From: Acuticoccus mangrovi
GTDB lineage: Bacteria > Pseudomonadota > Alphaproteobacteria > Rhizobiales > Amorphaceae
Direction of reading: 5' to 3'
Assembly: GCF_016411865.1 (NCBI RefSeq)
Contig: NZ_JAEKJA010000005.1
Span: 1 to 64,000, forward strand
DNA length: 64,000 nt
Made by a program: the position numbers and the translations under genes
Notes under the pieces: model-generated
The model's database searches: none
Told to the model about the DNA's origin: nothing
The model's input: the letters and a program-made list of their open reading frames with translations, nothing else
Part shown: positions 36,143-45,605 of the stretch, piece by piece
Position numbering within the stretch: position 1 is the first letter of the stretch
Layout: every line of letters begins with the position of its first letter

Positions 36143-37627
36143 TCAAGCCTCGCCGGCGAGGAGGCGGACCGTCGCGAGGAGCGCCGACTGGACCATCAGC
36201 GGTCCACCTCTCGCGCGGTTCTTGTGGCGCCGCGCGCCGGGGAGCCGCACTCCGGGCTCGGCCGCGAGGCGGGCGAGGAAGGCGTCGGCCCGCGCGAGCG
36301 TGCCCGGCCCGCCGATCTTTTCCGGCGACAGGGCGAGCACGAACACCCCGCCCGGCGGCACGCCCGCCTCGTTGAGCGGGGCCTCGTCGGAAAACACCTC
36401 GCCGACCACGCCGCCGGCGAGAAGCTCCACCATCAGCGCGATCGCCGAGCCCTTGTGGCCGCCGAAGGGGAGCTGCGCGCCGGCGAGGATCTCGGCGGGG
36501 TCGGTGGTCGGCTCGCCGTTCGCGTCGATGCCGACGCCCGGCGGCACCTGCCGCCCGTCGCGGCCGGCGATCATGATGTCGCCGCGCGCCATCGCCGAGG
36601 CGGCGAGATCGAACACCACCGGCGGAGCGTCGGCCCGCGGATAGGCGAAGGCGAGCGGATTGGTGCCGAAGAAGGGCCGCTTGCCGCCCGCCGGGGCGAG
36701 ATAGGGGAAGTTGGCGGTGCAGGCGAAGCCGGCGAGGCCGCGCTCGGCGAGATACTCCACCTCGTGCCAGAGGGCGGCGAAGTGGCGGGTGTTCTTGACG
36801 GCGAGCACGCCCGTGCCAAGCCGTTCGGCGGTCTCGGCGACGGCGGGCAGACCGATGGCGTAGGCGGCCGGGGCGACGCCGCCGTCGCCGTCGATCACCA
36901 CCGCGCCCTCGGGGCCGTCGATCCGCCGCGGGCGGGCGGTAGGGTTGATCACGCCGAGGTCGATCGCCCGGATATAGGCGGGCAGGCGGAAGAGGCCGTG
37001 CGATTCGGAGCCGTCCCGCTCGGCGGCGAGCACGGTGTCGGCGATCGCGGCGACGTTGGGTGCGTCGGCGCCGTGGCGGGCGAGGGCCTTTTCGACGAGA
37101 GCGCGCAGCGCGGCGGGCTCGGCCGGCTCGCGCAGGGGCTCCGGCCCTGCGGAGAGCGAGGCGAGGCGAAGGCGCGCAATCTTGTGCACCTCGTCGAGGG
37201 CGGCGCGGAATTCGGCGGCCGGCTCGCCCTCGACGCGGCGGCGGAAGGCGTCGAGGATCGCCGCCCGGTCGAGCCCCTTCACCGCGATGATGAAGGGAAA
37301 GCCGAAGCGGCGCACATAGCGCTCGTTGAGCGTCTGAAACTCGGCGAACTCGGCCTCGGTGCACCGGTCGAGCCCGGCGCCGGCCTGCTCGGCGGCCGAG
37401 TGCTCGGTGAGGGCGAGGCCGAGCCGGCTCGCAAGGTCGGGGTGGCTGCGCAACAGGGCGAGCTGGCGCTTGGTGCCCGCCCGGTCCACCACGCGGGCGA
37501 ACACGGTGGCGAGATCGTCGGCAGGGTCGACGCCGCCGTCCCACGCCGCTTCGGGGATCCAGGGACTGTGCTCGTAGATCGAGCCATAGCGGGCGATGAA
37601 GGCGGCGCGCGCGTCGTCTGGCGTCAT
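36143..37627 (-). CDS. uraD: Fusion of OHCU decarboxylase (UraD) and Ldh-family dehydrogenase
   Basis: Two enzymes in one 494-aa frame. Residues 1-165 are 2-oxo-4-hydroxy-4-carboxy-5-ureidoimidazoline decarboxylase, which makes S-allantoin: LRSHPDLASRLG (His62 in the HPDLA motif), LNERYVRRFGFPFIIAVKG (100-118). From about 170 a second domain of the malate/ureidoglycolate dehydrogenase fold begins: SESHGLFRLP (catalytic His210), FFGTNPLAFAYP, VFDLAASAMARG, FGGHKGSAIALMVELLAG and a VRLPGARR ending. Both domains keep their motifs. The frame is continuous, so this is a true fusion in this sequence. Divergent from puuD across 157 bp. Confidence 0.9.
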   Translation of the reverse strand: MTPDDARAAFIARYGSIYEHSPWIPEAAWDGGVDPADDLATVFARVVDRAGTKRQLALLRSHPDLASRLGLALTEHSAAEQAGAGLDRCTEAEFAEFQTLNERYVRRFGFPFIIAVKGLDRAAILDAFRRRVEGEPAAEFRAALDEVHKIARLRLASLSAGPEPLREPAEPAALRALVEKALARHGADAPNVAAIADTVLAAERDGSESHGLFRLPAYIRAIDLGVINPTARPRRIDGPEGAVVIDGDGGVAPAAYAIGLPAVAETAERLGTGVLAVKNTRHFAALWHEVEYLAERGLAGFACTANFPYLAPAGGKRPFFGTNPLAFAYPRADAPPVVFDLAASAMARGDIMIAGRDGRQVPPGVGIDANGEPTTDPAEILAGAQLPFGGHKGSAIALMVELLAGGVVGEVFSDEAPLNEAGVPPGGVFVLALSPEKIGGPGTLARADAFLARLAAEPGVRLPGARRHKNRARGGPLMVQSALLATVRLLAGEA

Positions 37628-37784
37628 GAAGGGCTCCGGTCGGGAAACCGCGCCGGCGGATGCGGGCGGGGGAGGGATGGGCTAGGCTCGCCGAAACGGT
37701 TCGCGGTCAGCCTGGCATGCGGATTGTACGCCAAGTCCGAACGTCAACGCAGCCTAGCGCCCCGGCGCCGATCGAGAAACACGC

Positions 37785-38969
37785 ATGGGATATGCACACG
37801 ACTTCCTCGCCCTCTTCCTGCGCTGGGCCCATGTCGTGGCCGGAATATCCTGGATCGGCTCCTCGTTCTACTTCATGTGGCTCGACGCCTCGCTGAAGCG
37901 CCGCGCCGGCATGCCCGACGGGGTGAAGGGCGACAACTGGTCGGTGCACGGCGGCGGCTTCTACCACACCCAGAAATACATGGTGGCGCCGGAGGCGATG
38001 CCGGACGATCTCCACTGGTTCAAGTGGGAGAGCTACGCGACCTGGCTCACCGGCTTCGCCCTCCTCTCGGTCGTCTACTGGGCGAACGCCGAGCTCTATC
38101 TGGTGGCGCCCGGCGGACGGGTCGAGCCGGGCGTGGCGATCTTCTGGTCGGTGTTCGGGATCGTCGCGGGGTGGGTGGTCTACGATCTCCTCTGCCGCTC
38201 GCCGCTGGCGCGCGCGCCGATGGTCCTCTTCGGCCTGCTCTTCGTCTTGATCACCTTCACGGCCTATCTCTACGGCCACGTCTTCTCCGGCCGCGCCGCC
38301 TTTCTGCAGACCGGGGCGATGATCGCCACGGTGATGACGGGCAACGTGTTCTTCGTGATCATTCCGAACCAGCGGGTGGTGGTGGCCGACCTCAAGGCCG
38401 GACGCACCCCCGACCCGAAGTATGGGGTGATCGCCAAGCTGCGCTCCACCCACAACAACTACCTCACGCTGCCGGTCCTCTTCCTGATGCTGTCGAATCA
38501 CTATCCGATGACGTTCGGCAGTCCGCACGCCTGGGTGATCGTGGCGATCGCGCTGTGTCTGGGCGCCATCGTGCGCCACTGGTTCAACACCTACGAGACG
38601 GGGGCGAAGGGCGTGGCGGTCGCCTGGCAGTGGCCGCTGGCGCTCGCCCTCGCGGTGGCGATGACGGCGTATGCGGGCCTTGCGAGCGCGCCCTCGGTGC
38701 CGGTCGCCTCGGCCGGGCGGACGGTGGCCGATACCGAGGCGTTCGCGATCGTCGCGGAGCGCTGCGCCCCCTGCCATGCCGCGGCGCCCACCTTCGCGGC
38801 GTTCAATGCCGCGCCGGGCGGCGTGTTCCTCGACACCCCGGAGCGGATGGCGACGAACGCCGACGCCATCGTCGCACAGGCGGTGACGACGCACACGATG
38901 CCGCTCGGCAACATCACCGGCATGACCGAAGCGGAGCGCGCCACGCTCGCCGCCTGGGCCGCGAAGTAG
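37785..38969 (+). CDS. puuD: Membrane urate oxidase (urate hydroxylase) PuuD with cytochrome c domain
   Basis: Oxidises urate to 5-hydroxyisourate at the membrane, passing electrons to a fused cytochrome c domain rather than to oxygen (family knowledge). The 394-aa protein has about eight helices in residues 8-300, with FLRWAHVVAGISWIGSSFYF, SVHGGGFYHTQKY and RSTHNNYLTLP. The C-terminal domain has the haem site CAPCH (327-331) and likely axial Met372 in THTMPLGN. It is paired with uraD, two steps further in the pathway, on the opposite strand; uraH for the middle step is at 51255. Confidence 0.95.
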   Translation: MGYAHDFLALFLRWAHVVAGISWIGSSFYFMWLDASLKRRAGMPDGVKGDNWSVHGGGFYHTQKYMVAPEAMPDDLHWFKWESYATWLTGFALLSVVYWANAELYLVAPGGRVEPGVAIFWSVFGIVAGWVVYDLLCRSPLARAPMVLFGLLFVLITFTAYLYGHVFSGRAAFLQTGAMIATVMTGNVFFVIIPNQRVVVADLKAGRTPDPKYGVIAKLRSTHNNYLTLPVLFLMLSNHYPMTFGSPHAWVIVAIALCLGAIVRHWFNTYETGAKGVAVAWQWPLALALAVAMTAYAGLASAPSVPVASAGRTVADTEAFAIVAERCAPCHAAAPTFAAFNAAPGGVFLDTPERMATNADAIVAQAVTTHTMPLGNITGMTEAERATLAAWAAK

Positions 38970-39026
38970 CGCTCGCCGCATCCCGCTCCTTCGCCGCATC
39001 CTGCCCCCTCGCGGCGTTCGGCGGCC

Positions 39027-41099
39027 TCAGTCGCGGGCGACTTCCGGCGGGGCGTGCCAGCGGCGGCGGCTCCCGCCGGGGCGGGCGCGTTCGAGGATCC
39101 AGCCGCGCGCGGTGCGGCGGGCGGTGACGGCGCCGCTCGCGACGAGCACGCGGCGGTCGATCACAAGGGGCGCCGCGCACCGGGCGACGCGGTCGGTGCT
39201 CACCACCACCTCGGCGAGGGCGCAATCCTGCGCGAGGGCGCGCGGGGAGCGTGCGATGGCGAGGTGGCCGGCGGCGAGCGGCAGGGTGCAGCCGAGCCGG
39301 TCGCAGCGCGCGCCGGCGATGGCGTCGGGCGGGCGGGCGTCACCGTCGGCGCCGAGCCACAGGGTGGGGGCGAAGCCGGTGGCGCGGCCGAGGAGGGCGA
39401 GGCGGCCGTCGGGGCCGCGCGCGGCGACGGTGGCCCCGTCGTCCGACACGTAGAGGTCGGGACGCGGCGTCGTCGGCGCGAGGGCGAGCCCCGCGGCGAG
39501 GAGGGCGAGGCCGAGGAGGCGCCACCACGCCACCGAGAGGGCGAGCCAGAGGATGCCGCCGCACGCGAGGAGGGCCGCCGCGGCCGGAATGCGTCCGACG
39601 AGACCCGCGTCGCCCGTCCATGCCGCGACCTGCCGCGCGACGGCGAGGATCGCGGCGAGGCCGAGCCCCATCGCCTCCAGCGGCAGCGCTTCAAGGCCGA
39701 AGGGCATCGCGGCGAGGGCGACGACCCCCGCGGGCATCGCGATGAAGGTGAGGAGAGGCATCGCCGAAAGGTTGGCGAGGAGGCCGAGCGGGGCGAGGCG
39801 GTGGAAGTGGAAGACCGCCGCCGGCAGCGTCGCGAGCCCGGCGATGAGCGAGGTGAGGGCGAGGCCCCACAGGAAGGCCGCCATCGGATGGAGCGCCCGC
39901 CGCCGCCAGGGCCGCGTCGCCCACGCCTCGTAGAAGCCGACGAGGGCGACGACCGCGAGGAAGGACATCTGAAATCCGGGCTCCACCACGCTGACCGGGT
40001 CGACGACGATCACCGCCACGGCAGCGACGGCGACGGTGCGCATCGTCAGCGCCGGTCGATCGGCGAGGATCGCGACGAGGCCGACGACGAGCATCACGTA
40101 GGCGCGCAAGGTGGCGACCGAGGCGCCGGAGAGGGCGAGGTAGGCCGTCGCCGCGAGGAGGCCCGCGACGGCCGCCCACTTGCGGATCGGGAAGCGCAGC
40201 GCGACGCCCGGCAGGAGGGCGAGGGCGAGGCGCACCGCGGCGAACACCGTGCCCGCGACGAGCGCCATGTGAAGCCCGGAGATCGCGAGGATGTGGCCGA
40301 GGCCGGAGCGGCGCAGCGCCTCCACGTCGCTCTCGGCCATGCCGCCGCGCTGGCCGACGAGGAGGGCGTCGGCGAAGCCGGCGGTGGCGCCGGCCCCCAA
40401 GGTGGCGGCGACGCGCGCCGAGATCGCCCGCCGCAGAGCGTCGACGCGGGCGGCGAGACCGCCGTCCGCGGGTACAATCATCTCGGGCGCGCCATAGGCG
40501 AAGCCGGTGGCGCCGATGCCGTCGAAATAGAGCCGGCGCGCCGCATCGTAGCCGCCCGGATAGACCGGGCCGCGCAGCGGGAAGAGGCGCGCCGTGACGC
40601 CGACGCGGGCGCCGACCGGGGGCGGCGGGCCGCGCAGCGAGATCCGCACCCGGCGTGGGCGGGGACCGCGGAAGCGCCCGGCGTCGGGCGCCACCACCAT
40701 CATGCCGCCGTCGCCGCGGGTGTCGGCGGCGACGACGCGGCCCTCGAGCCGCACCGTCTGGCTGAAGGCGAGGAGGGGGGTGCCGCGCCACTCGCTCTGC
40801 AGCGCGAGGAGTAGGGCGCCGAGGGTGAGGGCGGCGAGCGTCATCGCCGGCCCCGAGAGGGCGGCAAGGCGCGAGCGGCCGAGGAGATGGTGGGCGGCGA
40901 GGAGCGCCACGAGCGCGGCGGCGAGCGGCCCGGGCGGCGGATCGAACGGGGCCTCGACGGCGAGCGCGACGCCCGCCGCCATCACCACCGGCAACCATAG
41001 GGCGAAGCGGCCGAAGGCGGCATCGCGCGCCGCCGAGCGGGCGAGCCAGCGCCACGCGGCGCCGCGCCTCGCGGGCCGGCCGGCCGCGACGAGGCTCAC
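39027..41099 (-). CDS. comEC: ComEC/Rec2-family DNA-uptake channel protein
   Basis: Large membrane protein (690 aa) with the ComEC core, which forms the inner-membrane channel for single-stranded DNA uptake in competent bacteria. An N-terminal DUF4131 region (about 30-200) is followed by LGHILAISGLHMALVAG, the family hallmark, YLALSGASVATLRAYVM and VVEPGFQMSFLAVVALV. The C-terminal soluble part is short, without the full metallo-hydrolase domain seen in longer forms. It lies alone between puuD and gltX, a common alphaproteobacterial position beside gltX. Whether the strain is competent is unknown. Confidence 0.9.
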   Translation of the reverse strand: MSLVAAGRPARRGAAWRWLARSAARDAAFGRFALWLPVVMAAGVALAVEAPFDPPPGPLAAALVALLAAHHLLGRSRLAALSGPAMTLAALTLGALLLALQSEWRGTPLLAFSQTVRLEGRVVAADTRGDGGMMVVAPDAGRFRGPRPRRVRISLRGPPPPVGARVGVTARLFPLRGPVYPGGYDAARRLYFDGIGATGFAYGAPEMIVPADGGLAARVDALRRAISARVAATLGAGATAGFADALLVGQRGGMAESDVEALRRSGLGHILAISGLHMALVAGTVFAAVRLALALLPGVALRFPIRKWAAVAGLLAATAYLALSGASVATLRAYVMLVVGLVAILADRPALTMRTVAVAAVAVIVVDPVSVVEPGFQMSFLAVVALVGFYEAWATRPWRRRALHPMAAFLWGLALTSLIAGLATLPAAVFHFHRLAPLGLLANLSAMPLLTFIAMPAGVVALAAMPFGLEALPLEAMGLGLAAILAVARQVAAWTGDAGLVGRIPAAAALLACGGILWLALSVAWWRLLGLALLAAGLALAPTTPRPDLYVSDDGATVAARGPDGRLALLGRATGFAPTLWLGADGDARPPDAIAGARCDRLGCTLPLAAGHLAIARSPRALAQDCALAEVVVSTDRVARCAAPLVIDRRVLVASGAVTARRTARGWILERARPGGSRRRWHAPPEVARD

Positions 41100-41149
41100 G
41101 GCGCCGCCCCGCGCACCCTCGTCACCTCGTTCGCCTCGGCTGCCCCTTG

Positions 41150-41216
41150 CATGGGCGACCTCCCCGGTCGGCGGGTCATGGGTGACCTCCCAGGTCCATG
41201 GGTCGTCTCCCCGGTG
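41150..41216. repeat. Three degenerate 20-bp repeats between comEC and gltX
   Basis: Copies at 41150-41169, 41177-41196 and 41197-41216 share CATGGG[CT]GACCTCCC[CA]GGTC; the third is the most diverged (CATGGGTCGTCTCCCCGGTG). They lie in the divergent promoter region. Repeated operator or simple duplication cannot be distinguished. Confidence 0.6.
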
Positions 41217-41350
41217 ATCGATCCGGCAATCGTCCCGACATTTGCGCGCCTGTGCGGTGACGGACGAGCTGCCACGCGCACCATAGGGTCGACGGGACCG
41301 CCCGCATTTCGCTACACCACCCGCGAGGCCTCCATACTAGCGTGTGTGCG

Positions 41351-42781
41351 ATGACAATGAAACCCAAGGTGGTGACGCGGTTCGCCCCGTCCCCCACCGG
41401 CTTTCTCCATATCGGCGGGGCGCGGACCGCGCTCTTCAACTGGCTGTTCGCCCGCCACTACGGCGGCGAGATGCGGCTGCGGATCGAGGACACCGATCGC
41501 GCCCGCTCCACCGAGCCCGCCATCGCCGCGATCCTCGACGGCCTCACCTGGCTCGGCCTCGAGGGCGACGGGGACGTCGTCTACCAGTCGACCCGCGCCG
41601 CGCGCCATCGCGAGGCGGTGATGGAGATGCTCGACAAGGGTGCCGCCTACCGCTGCTACGCGACCCAGGAGGAGCTCGCCGAGATGCGCGAGACGGCGGC
41701 CGCCGAGGGCCGCCCGCCGCGCTATGACGGGCGCTGGCGCGACCGCGATCCCGCCGAGGCCCCCGCCGGCGTCGACCCGGTGATCCGCCTCAAGGCGCCG
41801 CTCGAGGGCGAGACCATGGTGCCGGACCTCGTTCAGGGCGAGGTCCGCTTTCCCAACAAGGACCTCGACGATCTCGTCGTGCTGCGCTCCGACGGCACGC
41901 CCACCTACATGCTGGCCGTGGTGGTGGACGATCACGACATGGACGTGACGCACGTGATCCGGGGCGACGATCACCTCACCAACGCCGCCCGGCAGACGCT
42001 GATCTATCAGGCTCTCGGGTGGGAGGTTCCGGCGATGGCGCACATCCCGCTCATCCACGGGCCGGACGGGGCGAAGCTCTCCAAGCGGCACGGTGCGCTC
42101 GGCGTCGACGCCTATCGGGCGATGGGCTATCTGCCGGAGGCGCTGCGCAACTATCTCGTCCGCCTCGGCTGGGCGCACGGCGACGAGGAGATCTTCTCCA
42201 CCGAGCGGATGATCGAGCTCTTCAGCCTCGAGGCGGTGGGCCGCTCGCCGGCGCGCTTCGACTTCACCAAGCTCGAAAATCTCAACGGCCACTATATGCG
42301 CGAGGCGGCGCCCGAGCGGCTGATGGCGGCGCTGCCGCCGGTCATCGCCGCCCGCGAGGACGCCGAAGCGGTCGAGGCGGCGCTCGCCGCGGGTGGGCGC
42401 GAGCGCCTCGCCGTCGCGCTGCCCTCGCTGGCGGAGCGGGCGAAGACCTTGGTGGAGCTCGTCGACAACGCCGCCTTCCTGTGGGCGGAGCGGCCGCTTG
42501 TGATGACCGACAAGGCGGCGAAGCTCCTGGAGGGCGACGCGCCCGCCCATCTGAAGGCGCTGCATGAGAAGCTCGCCGCCGTCGAGGCGTGGGCGATGGA
42601 GCCGCTCGAGGCCGCGGTGCGCGCCTACGCCGAGGAGGCGGGGGTTAAGCTCGGCAAGGTGGCGCAGCCGTTGCGGGCCGCGCTCACCGGCAGCAACACC
42701 TCGCCCGGCATCTTCGACGTGCTGGTGGCGCTCGGCCGGGAGGAGGCACTCGCCCGCATCGCCGATCAGGCCGCCGCCTGA
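41351..42781 (+). CDS. gltX: Glutamate--tRNA ligase
   Basis: Class I synthetase (476 aa) charging tRNA-Glu, or both tRNA-Glu and tRNA-Gln if it is non-discriminating. Catalytic motifs are [20 protein letters not shown] (HIGH-type) and [11 protein letters not shown] (KLSKR, near residue 242). [20 protein letters not shown] and the C-terminal [18 protein letters not shown] complete it. ATG 41351 is chosen; GTG 41342 and ATG 41357 are possible, and no ribosome-binding site is clear. Its end overlaps the convergent MFS gene by 16 bp. Confidence 0.97.
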   Translation: MTMKPKVVTRFAPSPTGFLHIGGARTALFNWLFARHYGGEMRLRIEDTDRARSTEPAIAAILDGLTWLGLEGDGDVVYQSTRAARHREAVMEMLDKGAAYRCYATQEELAEMRETAAAEGRPPRYDGRWRDRDPAEAPAGVDPVIRLKAPLEGETMVPDLVQGEVRFPNKDLDDLVVLRSDGTPTYMLAVVVDDHDMDVTHVIRGDDHLTNAARQTLIYQALGWEVPAMAHIPLIHGPDGAKLSKRHGALGVDAYRAMGYLPEALRNYLVRLGWAHGDEEIFSTERMIELFSLEAVGRSPARFDFTKLENLNGHYMREAAPERLMAALPPVIAAREDAEAVEAALAAGGRERLAVALPSLAERAKTLVELVDNAAFLWAERPLVMTDKAAKLLEGDAPAHLKALHEKLAAVEAWAMEPLEAAVRAYAEEAGVKLGKVAQPLRAALTGSNTSPGIFDVLVALGREEALARIADQAAA

Positions 42782-44004
42782 GGCACCGGCGCCGCGAGGG
42801 CCTGGGCGAGCCGCGGCGCGGTGATGAGGAAGAGGCCCGACATCGCGAGGCAGTAGGCCGACATCACCAGCGCCTGCTCGGGGAAGGTGATGCCCGCGTC
42901 GATCAGCGCCCCGGTGATGCCCGGGCCGGCGGCGGTGGCGAACACCATCGCCGCCGTCGCGAGCGCCTTGATGCTGCCGATGTGGCGCGTGCCGTAGAGG
43001 GTGGCCCACACCGAGCCGAGGAGCGTGACGGAGAAGCCCTGGGTGAGGCCGAGCCCGCAGAGCATCGCGAACCACACGACGGCGCCGCCGGGCGCGGCGA
43101 GCGCGGCCACCCCCGCCGCGATGGGCAGGAGGAAGAAGGGCAGCACCCGCACCGGCCCGATCCGGTCGATGAGCGGCCCCGCGACGAGCGACGTCGCCAC
43201 CGTCAGCCCCGCATAGAGGGGGAAGGCGAGGGCGAGTGTCGTCAGCGCGAAGCCGTGCACGGTGGCGATGTGCACCTGGTGGAAGATGGCGCAGGTGCCG
43301 ATGAAGGGCGGCGCGAGGATCCCCGGCAGCAGCGCCCACAGCGACCAGTGGCGCAGCACCTCGCGGCGCGTCCAGTGGCGCGCCTGCATGCCGCTCGCCG
43401 CGTCCTCCCCGCCCTCGCCGCCGGGTGTGCGCCCGTGCCGCAGGAGGACAAAGAAGGTCGGCAGGAGCACGAGGCCGACCGCAGCCGCCACCAGCCCCCA
43501 GGTGGCGCGCCAGCCGACCCAGTCGATCACCGAGACGCCGAGGAGCGGGTAGAGCGACTCCGCGGCGGGATAGCCGAGCACGGCGACCGCCACCGCCTTG
43601 CCCCGGTTGGCGCGGAACCAGCGGGCCATCGCGGTCATCGCGAGGTGGCTCATCATGCCCTGGCCGCAGAAGCGCAGGCCGAACACGGCGACTGCCAGCA
43701 TGACGGGTCCGGCGGCCACCATCATGACGAGCGCGGCCGCCGTATAGGCGATCAGGATCGCGACGGCGAGCCGCACCAGGGGCAGCGTGTCGGCGAGGCG
43801 GCCGATGTTGATGAGGAGCACGGCGGAGGCCAGCGTGGCGATGGTGTAGAGCCCGCCCCACTCGCCGTCGCTCAGTCCGAACTCGCTCCGAAACACTCCG
43901 GAAAACAACGAGATGAAATAGGTCTGCCCAAACGCCGATCCGAAGGCGAAGAGAGCCCCGGTGCCGAGCCACCAAGCGTTTTGGCGATAGAAGGCGGTGC
44001 GCAT
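42766..44004 (-). CDS. MFS transporter
   Basis: Major facilitator superfamily permease of 412 aa with about twelve hydrophobic helices and a central cytoplasmic loop ([20 protein letters not shown], about 200-225). It resembles oxalate/formate- or monocarboxylate-type carriers in helices such as [20 protein letters not shown], but the substrate is not predictable. ATG 44004 is preferred because AGGACAGGAC precedes it and the protein then starts just before helix 1; the frame is open upstream to 44154. Divergent from gltA and convergent, with overlap, with gltX. Confidence 0.85.
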   Translation of the reverse strand: MRTAFYRQNAWWLGTGALFAFGSAFGQTYFISLFSGVFRSEFGLSDGEWGGLYTIATLASAVLLINIGRLADTLPLVRLAVAILIAYTAAALVMMVAAGPVMLAVAVFGLRFCGQGMMSHLAMTAMARWFRANRGKAVAVAVLGYPAAESLYPLLGVSVIDWVGWRATWGLVAAAVGLVLLPTFFVLLRHGRTPGGEGGEDAASGMQARHWTRREVLRHWSLWALLPGILAPPFIGTCAIFHQVHIATVHGFALTTLALAFPLYAGLTVATSLVAGPLIDRIGPVRVLPFFLLPIAAGVAALAAPGGAVVWFAMLCGLGLTQGFSVTLLGSVWATLYGTRHIGSIKALATAAMVFATAAGPGITGALIDAGITFPEQALVMSAYCLAMSGLFLITAPRLAQALAAPVPQAAA

Positions 44005-44205
44005 GTCCTGTCCTATCGCTGGCGTCAGGATTGCGATAGGGCGCTTCTGCATCGCTCGGCGATGTTGGTAAGGCTTGATGGGGAGGGGCTCATCGGATAA
44101 TCGGCAGGGGAGAAGTTTGAACGCATCGCGGGTGGCGACCATCCTCTGGCGCATGGCCGCGAACCGACGTTCCCTTCATGGACAAAAAAGAAAGCGGGGC
44201 CGACG

Positions 44206-45501
44206 ATGACTACGGACCATAACGCGCAATTTGCCGTCGGCACCGAGACGGTCGATTACGAGGTGATGCACGGCACGGAGGGACCGAGCGTCGTCAACAT
44301 CGCCTCTTTCTACAAAGACACCGGGATGTTCACGTACGACCCCGGCTTCACCTCGACCGCCTCCTGCGAATCCAAGATCACCTACATCGACGGCGATGCC
44401 GGTGTTCTTCTCTACCGCGGCTATCCGATCGAGCAGATCGCCGAGCAGGGCGACTTCCTCGAGACCTGCTACCTGCTCCTCTACGGCGAGCTGCCGACCT
44501 TCCAGCAGCATCAGGAGTTCGTGAAGTCGGTCACCTACCACACGATGATCCATGAGCAGATGAACCGCTTCTACGCCGGCTTCCGGCGGGACGCGCATCC
44601 CATGGCCATCATGACCGGCTGCGTCGGGGCCCTGTCGGCCTTCTATCACGACTCCACCGACATCTCCGATCCGCATCAGCGCATGATCGCCTCGATCCGC
44701 ATGATCGCGAAGATGCCGACCATCGCCGCCTGGGCGTTCAAGTACTCGATCGGCCAGCCCTTCGTGTACCCGCGCAACGATCTCGACTTCTCGGCGAACT
44801 TCCTGCGCATGTGCTTCTCGGTGCCGTGCGAGGAGTACAAAGTGAACCCGGTGCTGGCCCGCGCGATGGACCGCATCTTCATCCTGCACGCCGACCACGA
44901 GCAGAACGCCTCCACCTCCACGGTGCGTCTCGCCGGCTCCTCCGGCGCCAACCCGTTCGCCTGCATCGCGGCCGGCATCGCCTGCCTCTGGGGCCCGGCC
45001 CACGGCGGCGCCAACGAGGCGGCGCTTAACATGCTGGAGCAGATCGGCTCCGCCGACCGCATCCCCGAGTTCATCGACCGCGCGAAGGACAAGAACGATC
45101 CCTTCCGCCTGATGGGCTTCGGCCACCGGGTCTACAAGAACTACGACCCGCGCGCCCGCATCATGCAGAAGACCTGCCACGAGGTGCTCGCCGAGCTCGG
45201 CATCAAGGACGATCCGCTCCTCGAAGTCGCGATGGAGCTCGAGAAGCTCGCCCTCCACGACGAGTACTTCGTCGAGAAGAAGCTCTACCCGAACATCGAC
45301 TTCTACTCGGGCATCACGCTGCGCGCGCTCGGCTTCCCGACCACCATGTTCACCGTGCTGTTCGCGCTCGCCCGCACCGTCGGCTGGATCGCGCAGTGGA
45401 AGGAAATGGTCGAGGATCCGAGCCAGAAGATCGGCCGTCCGCGCCAGCTCTACACCGGCGCCAAGCGTCGCGACTATCTGCCGAGCGCCCAGCGCGGCTG
45501 A
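44206..45501 (+). CDS. gltA: Citrate synthase
   Basis: Condenses acetyl-CoA and oxaloacetate, the entry step of the TCA cycle. The 431-aa protein is the Gram-negative hexameric type. Active-site His in [16 protein letters not shown] (about His231) and [14 protein letters not shown] (His307), and the catalytic Asp region near YPNIDFYSG are present. Start ATG 44206 follows AAAGAAAGCGGGG. A weak TTGATG-N17-TAATCG pair (44075-44103) could be its promoter. A strong terminator follows. Confidence 0.98.
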   Translation: MTTDHNAQFAVGTETVDYEVMHGTEGPSVVNIASFYKDTGMFTYDPGFTSTASCESKITYIDGDAGVLLYRGYPIEQIAEQGDFLETCYLLLYGELPTFQQHQEFVKSVTYHTMIHEQMNRFYAGFRRDAHPMAIMTGCVGALSAFYHDSTDISDPHQRMIASIRMIAKMPTIAAWAFKYSIGQPFVYPRNDLDFSANFLRMCFSVPCEEYKVNPVLARAMDRIFILHADHEQNASTSTVRLAGSSGANPFACIAAGIACLWGPAHGGANEAALNMLEQIGSADRIPEFIDRAKDKNDPFRLMGFGHRVYKNYDPRARIMQKTCHEVLAELGIKDDPLLEVAMELEKLALHDEYFVEKKLYPNIDFYSGITLRALGFPTTMFTVLFALARTVGWIAQWKEMVEDPSQKIGRPRQLYTGAKRRDYLPSAQRG

Positions 45502-45539
45502 TCCGCGGCACCCGCGGCGCGGTACGCGGCAGACATCGG

Positions 45540-45565
45540 AAAGGCCCGCTTCGGCGGGCCTTTTT
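45540..45565 (+). terminator. Rho-independent terminator of gltA
   Basis: AAAGGCCCGC-TTCG-GCGGGCCTTT is a 10-bp perfect stem with a stable UUCG loop, followed by T residues. Its symmetry (A-run on one side, T-run on the other) lets it also stop transcription of the convergent guaD operon. Confidence 0.93.
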
Positions 45566-45605
45566 CGTGGGCGACAGCTCGGCGTGGACGGCGTCGCGCG
45601 GTGGG

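Noticed and set aside
35591-39127. A 1178-codon plus-strand open frame
   Set aside because: It crosses the dehydrogenase gene in another frame, the antisense of the uraD fusion and puuD out of frame; its composition is that of a shadow frame.
41312-43975. An 887-codon minus-strand frame over gltX and the MFS gene
   Set aside because: It overlaps gltX in antisense and the MFS gene out of frame; both of those have clear family motifs.
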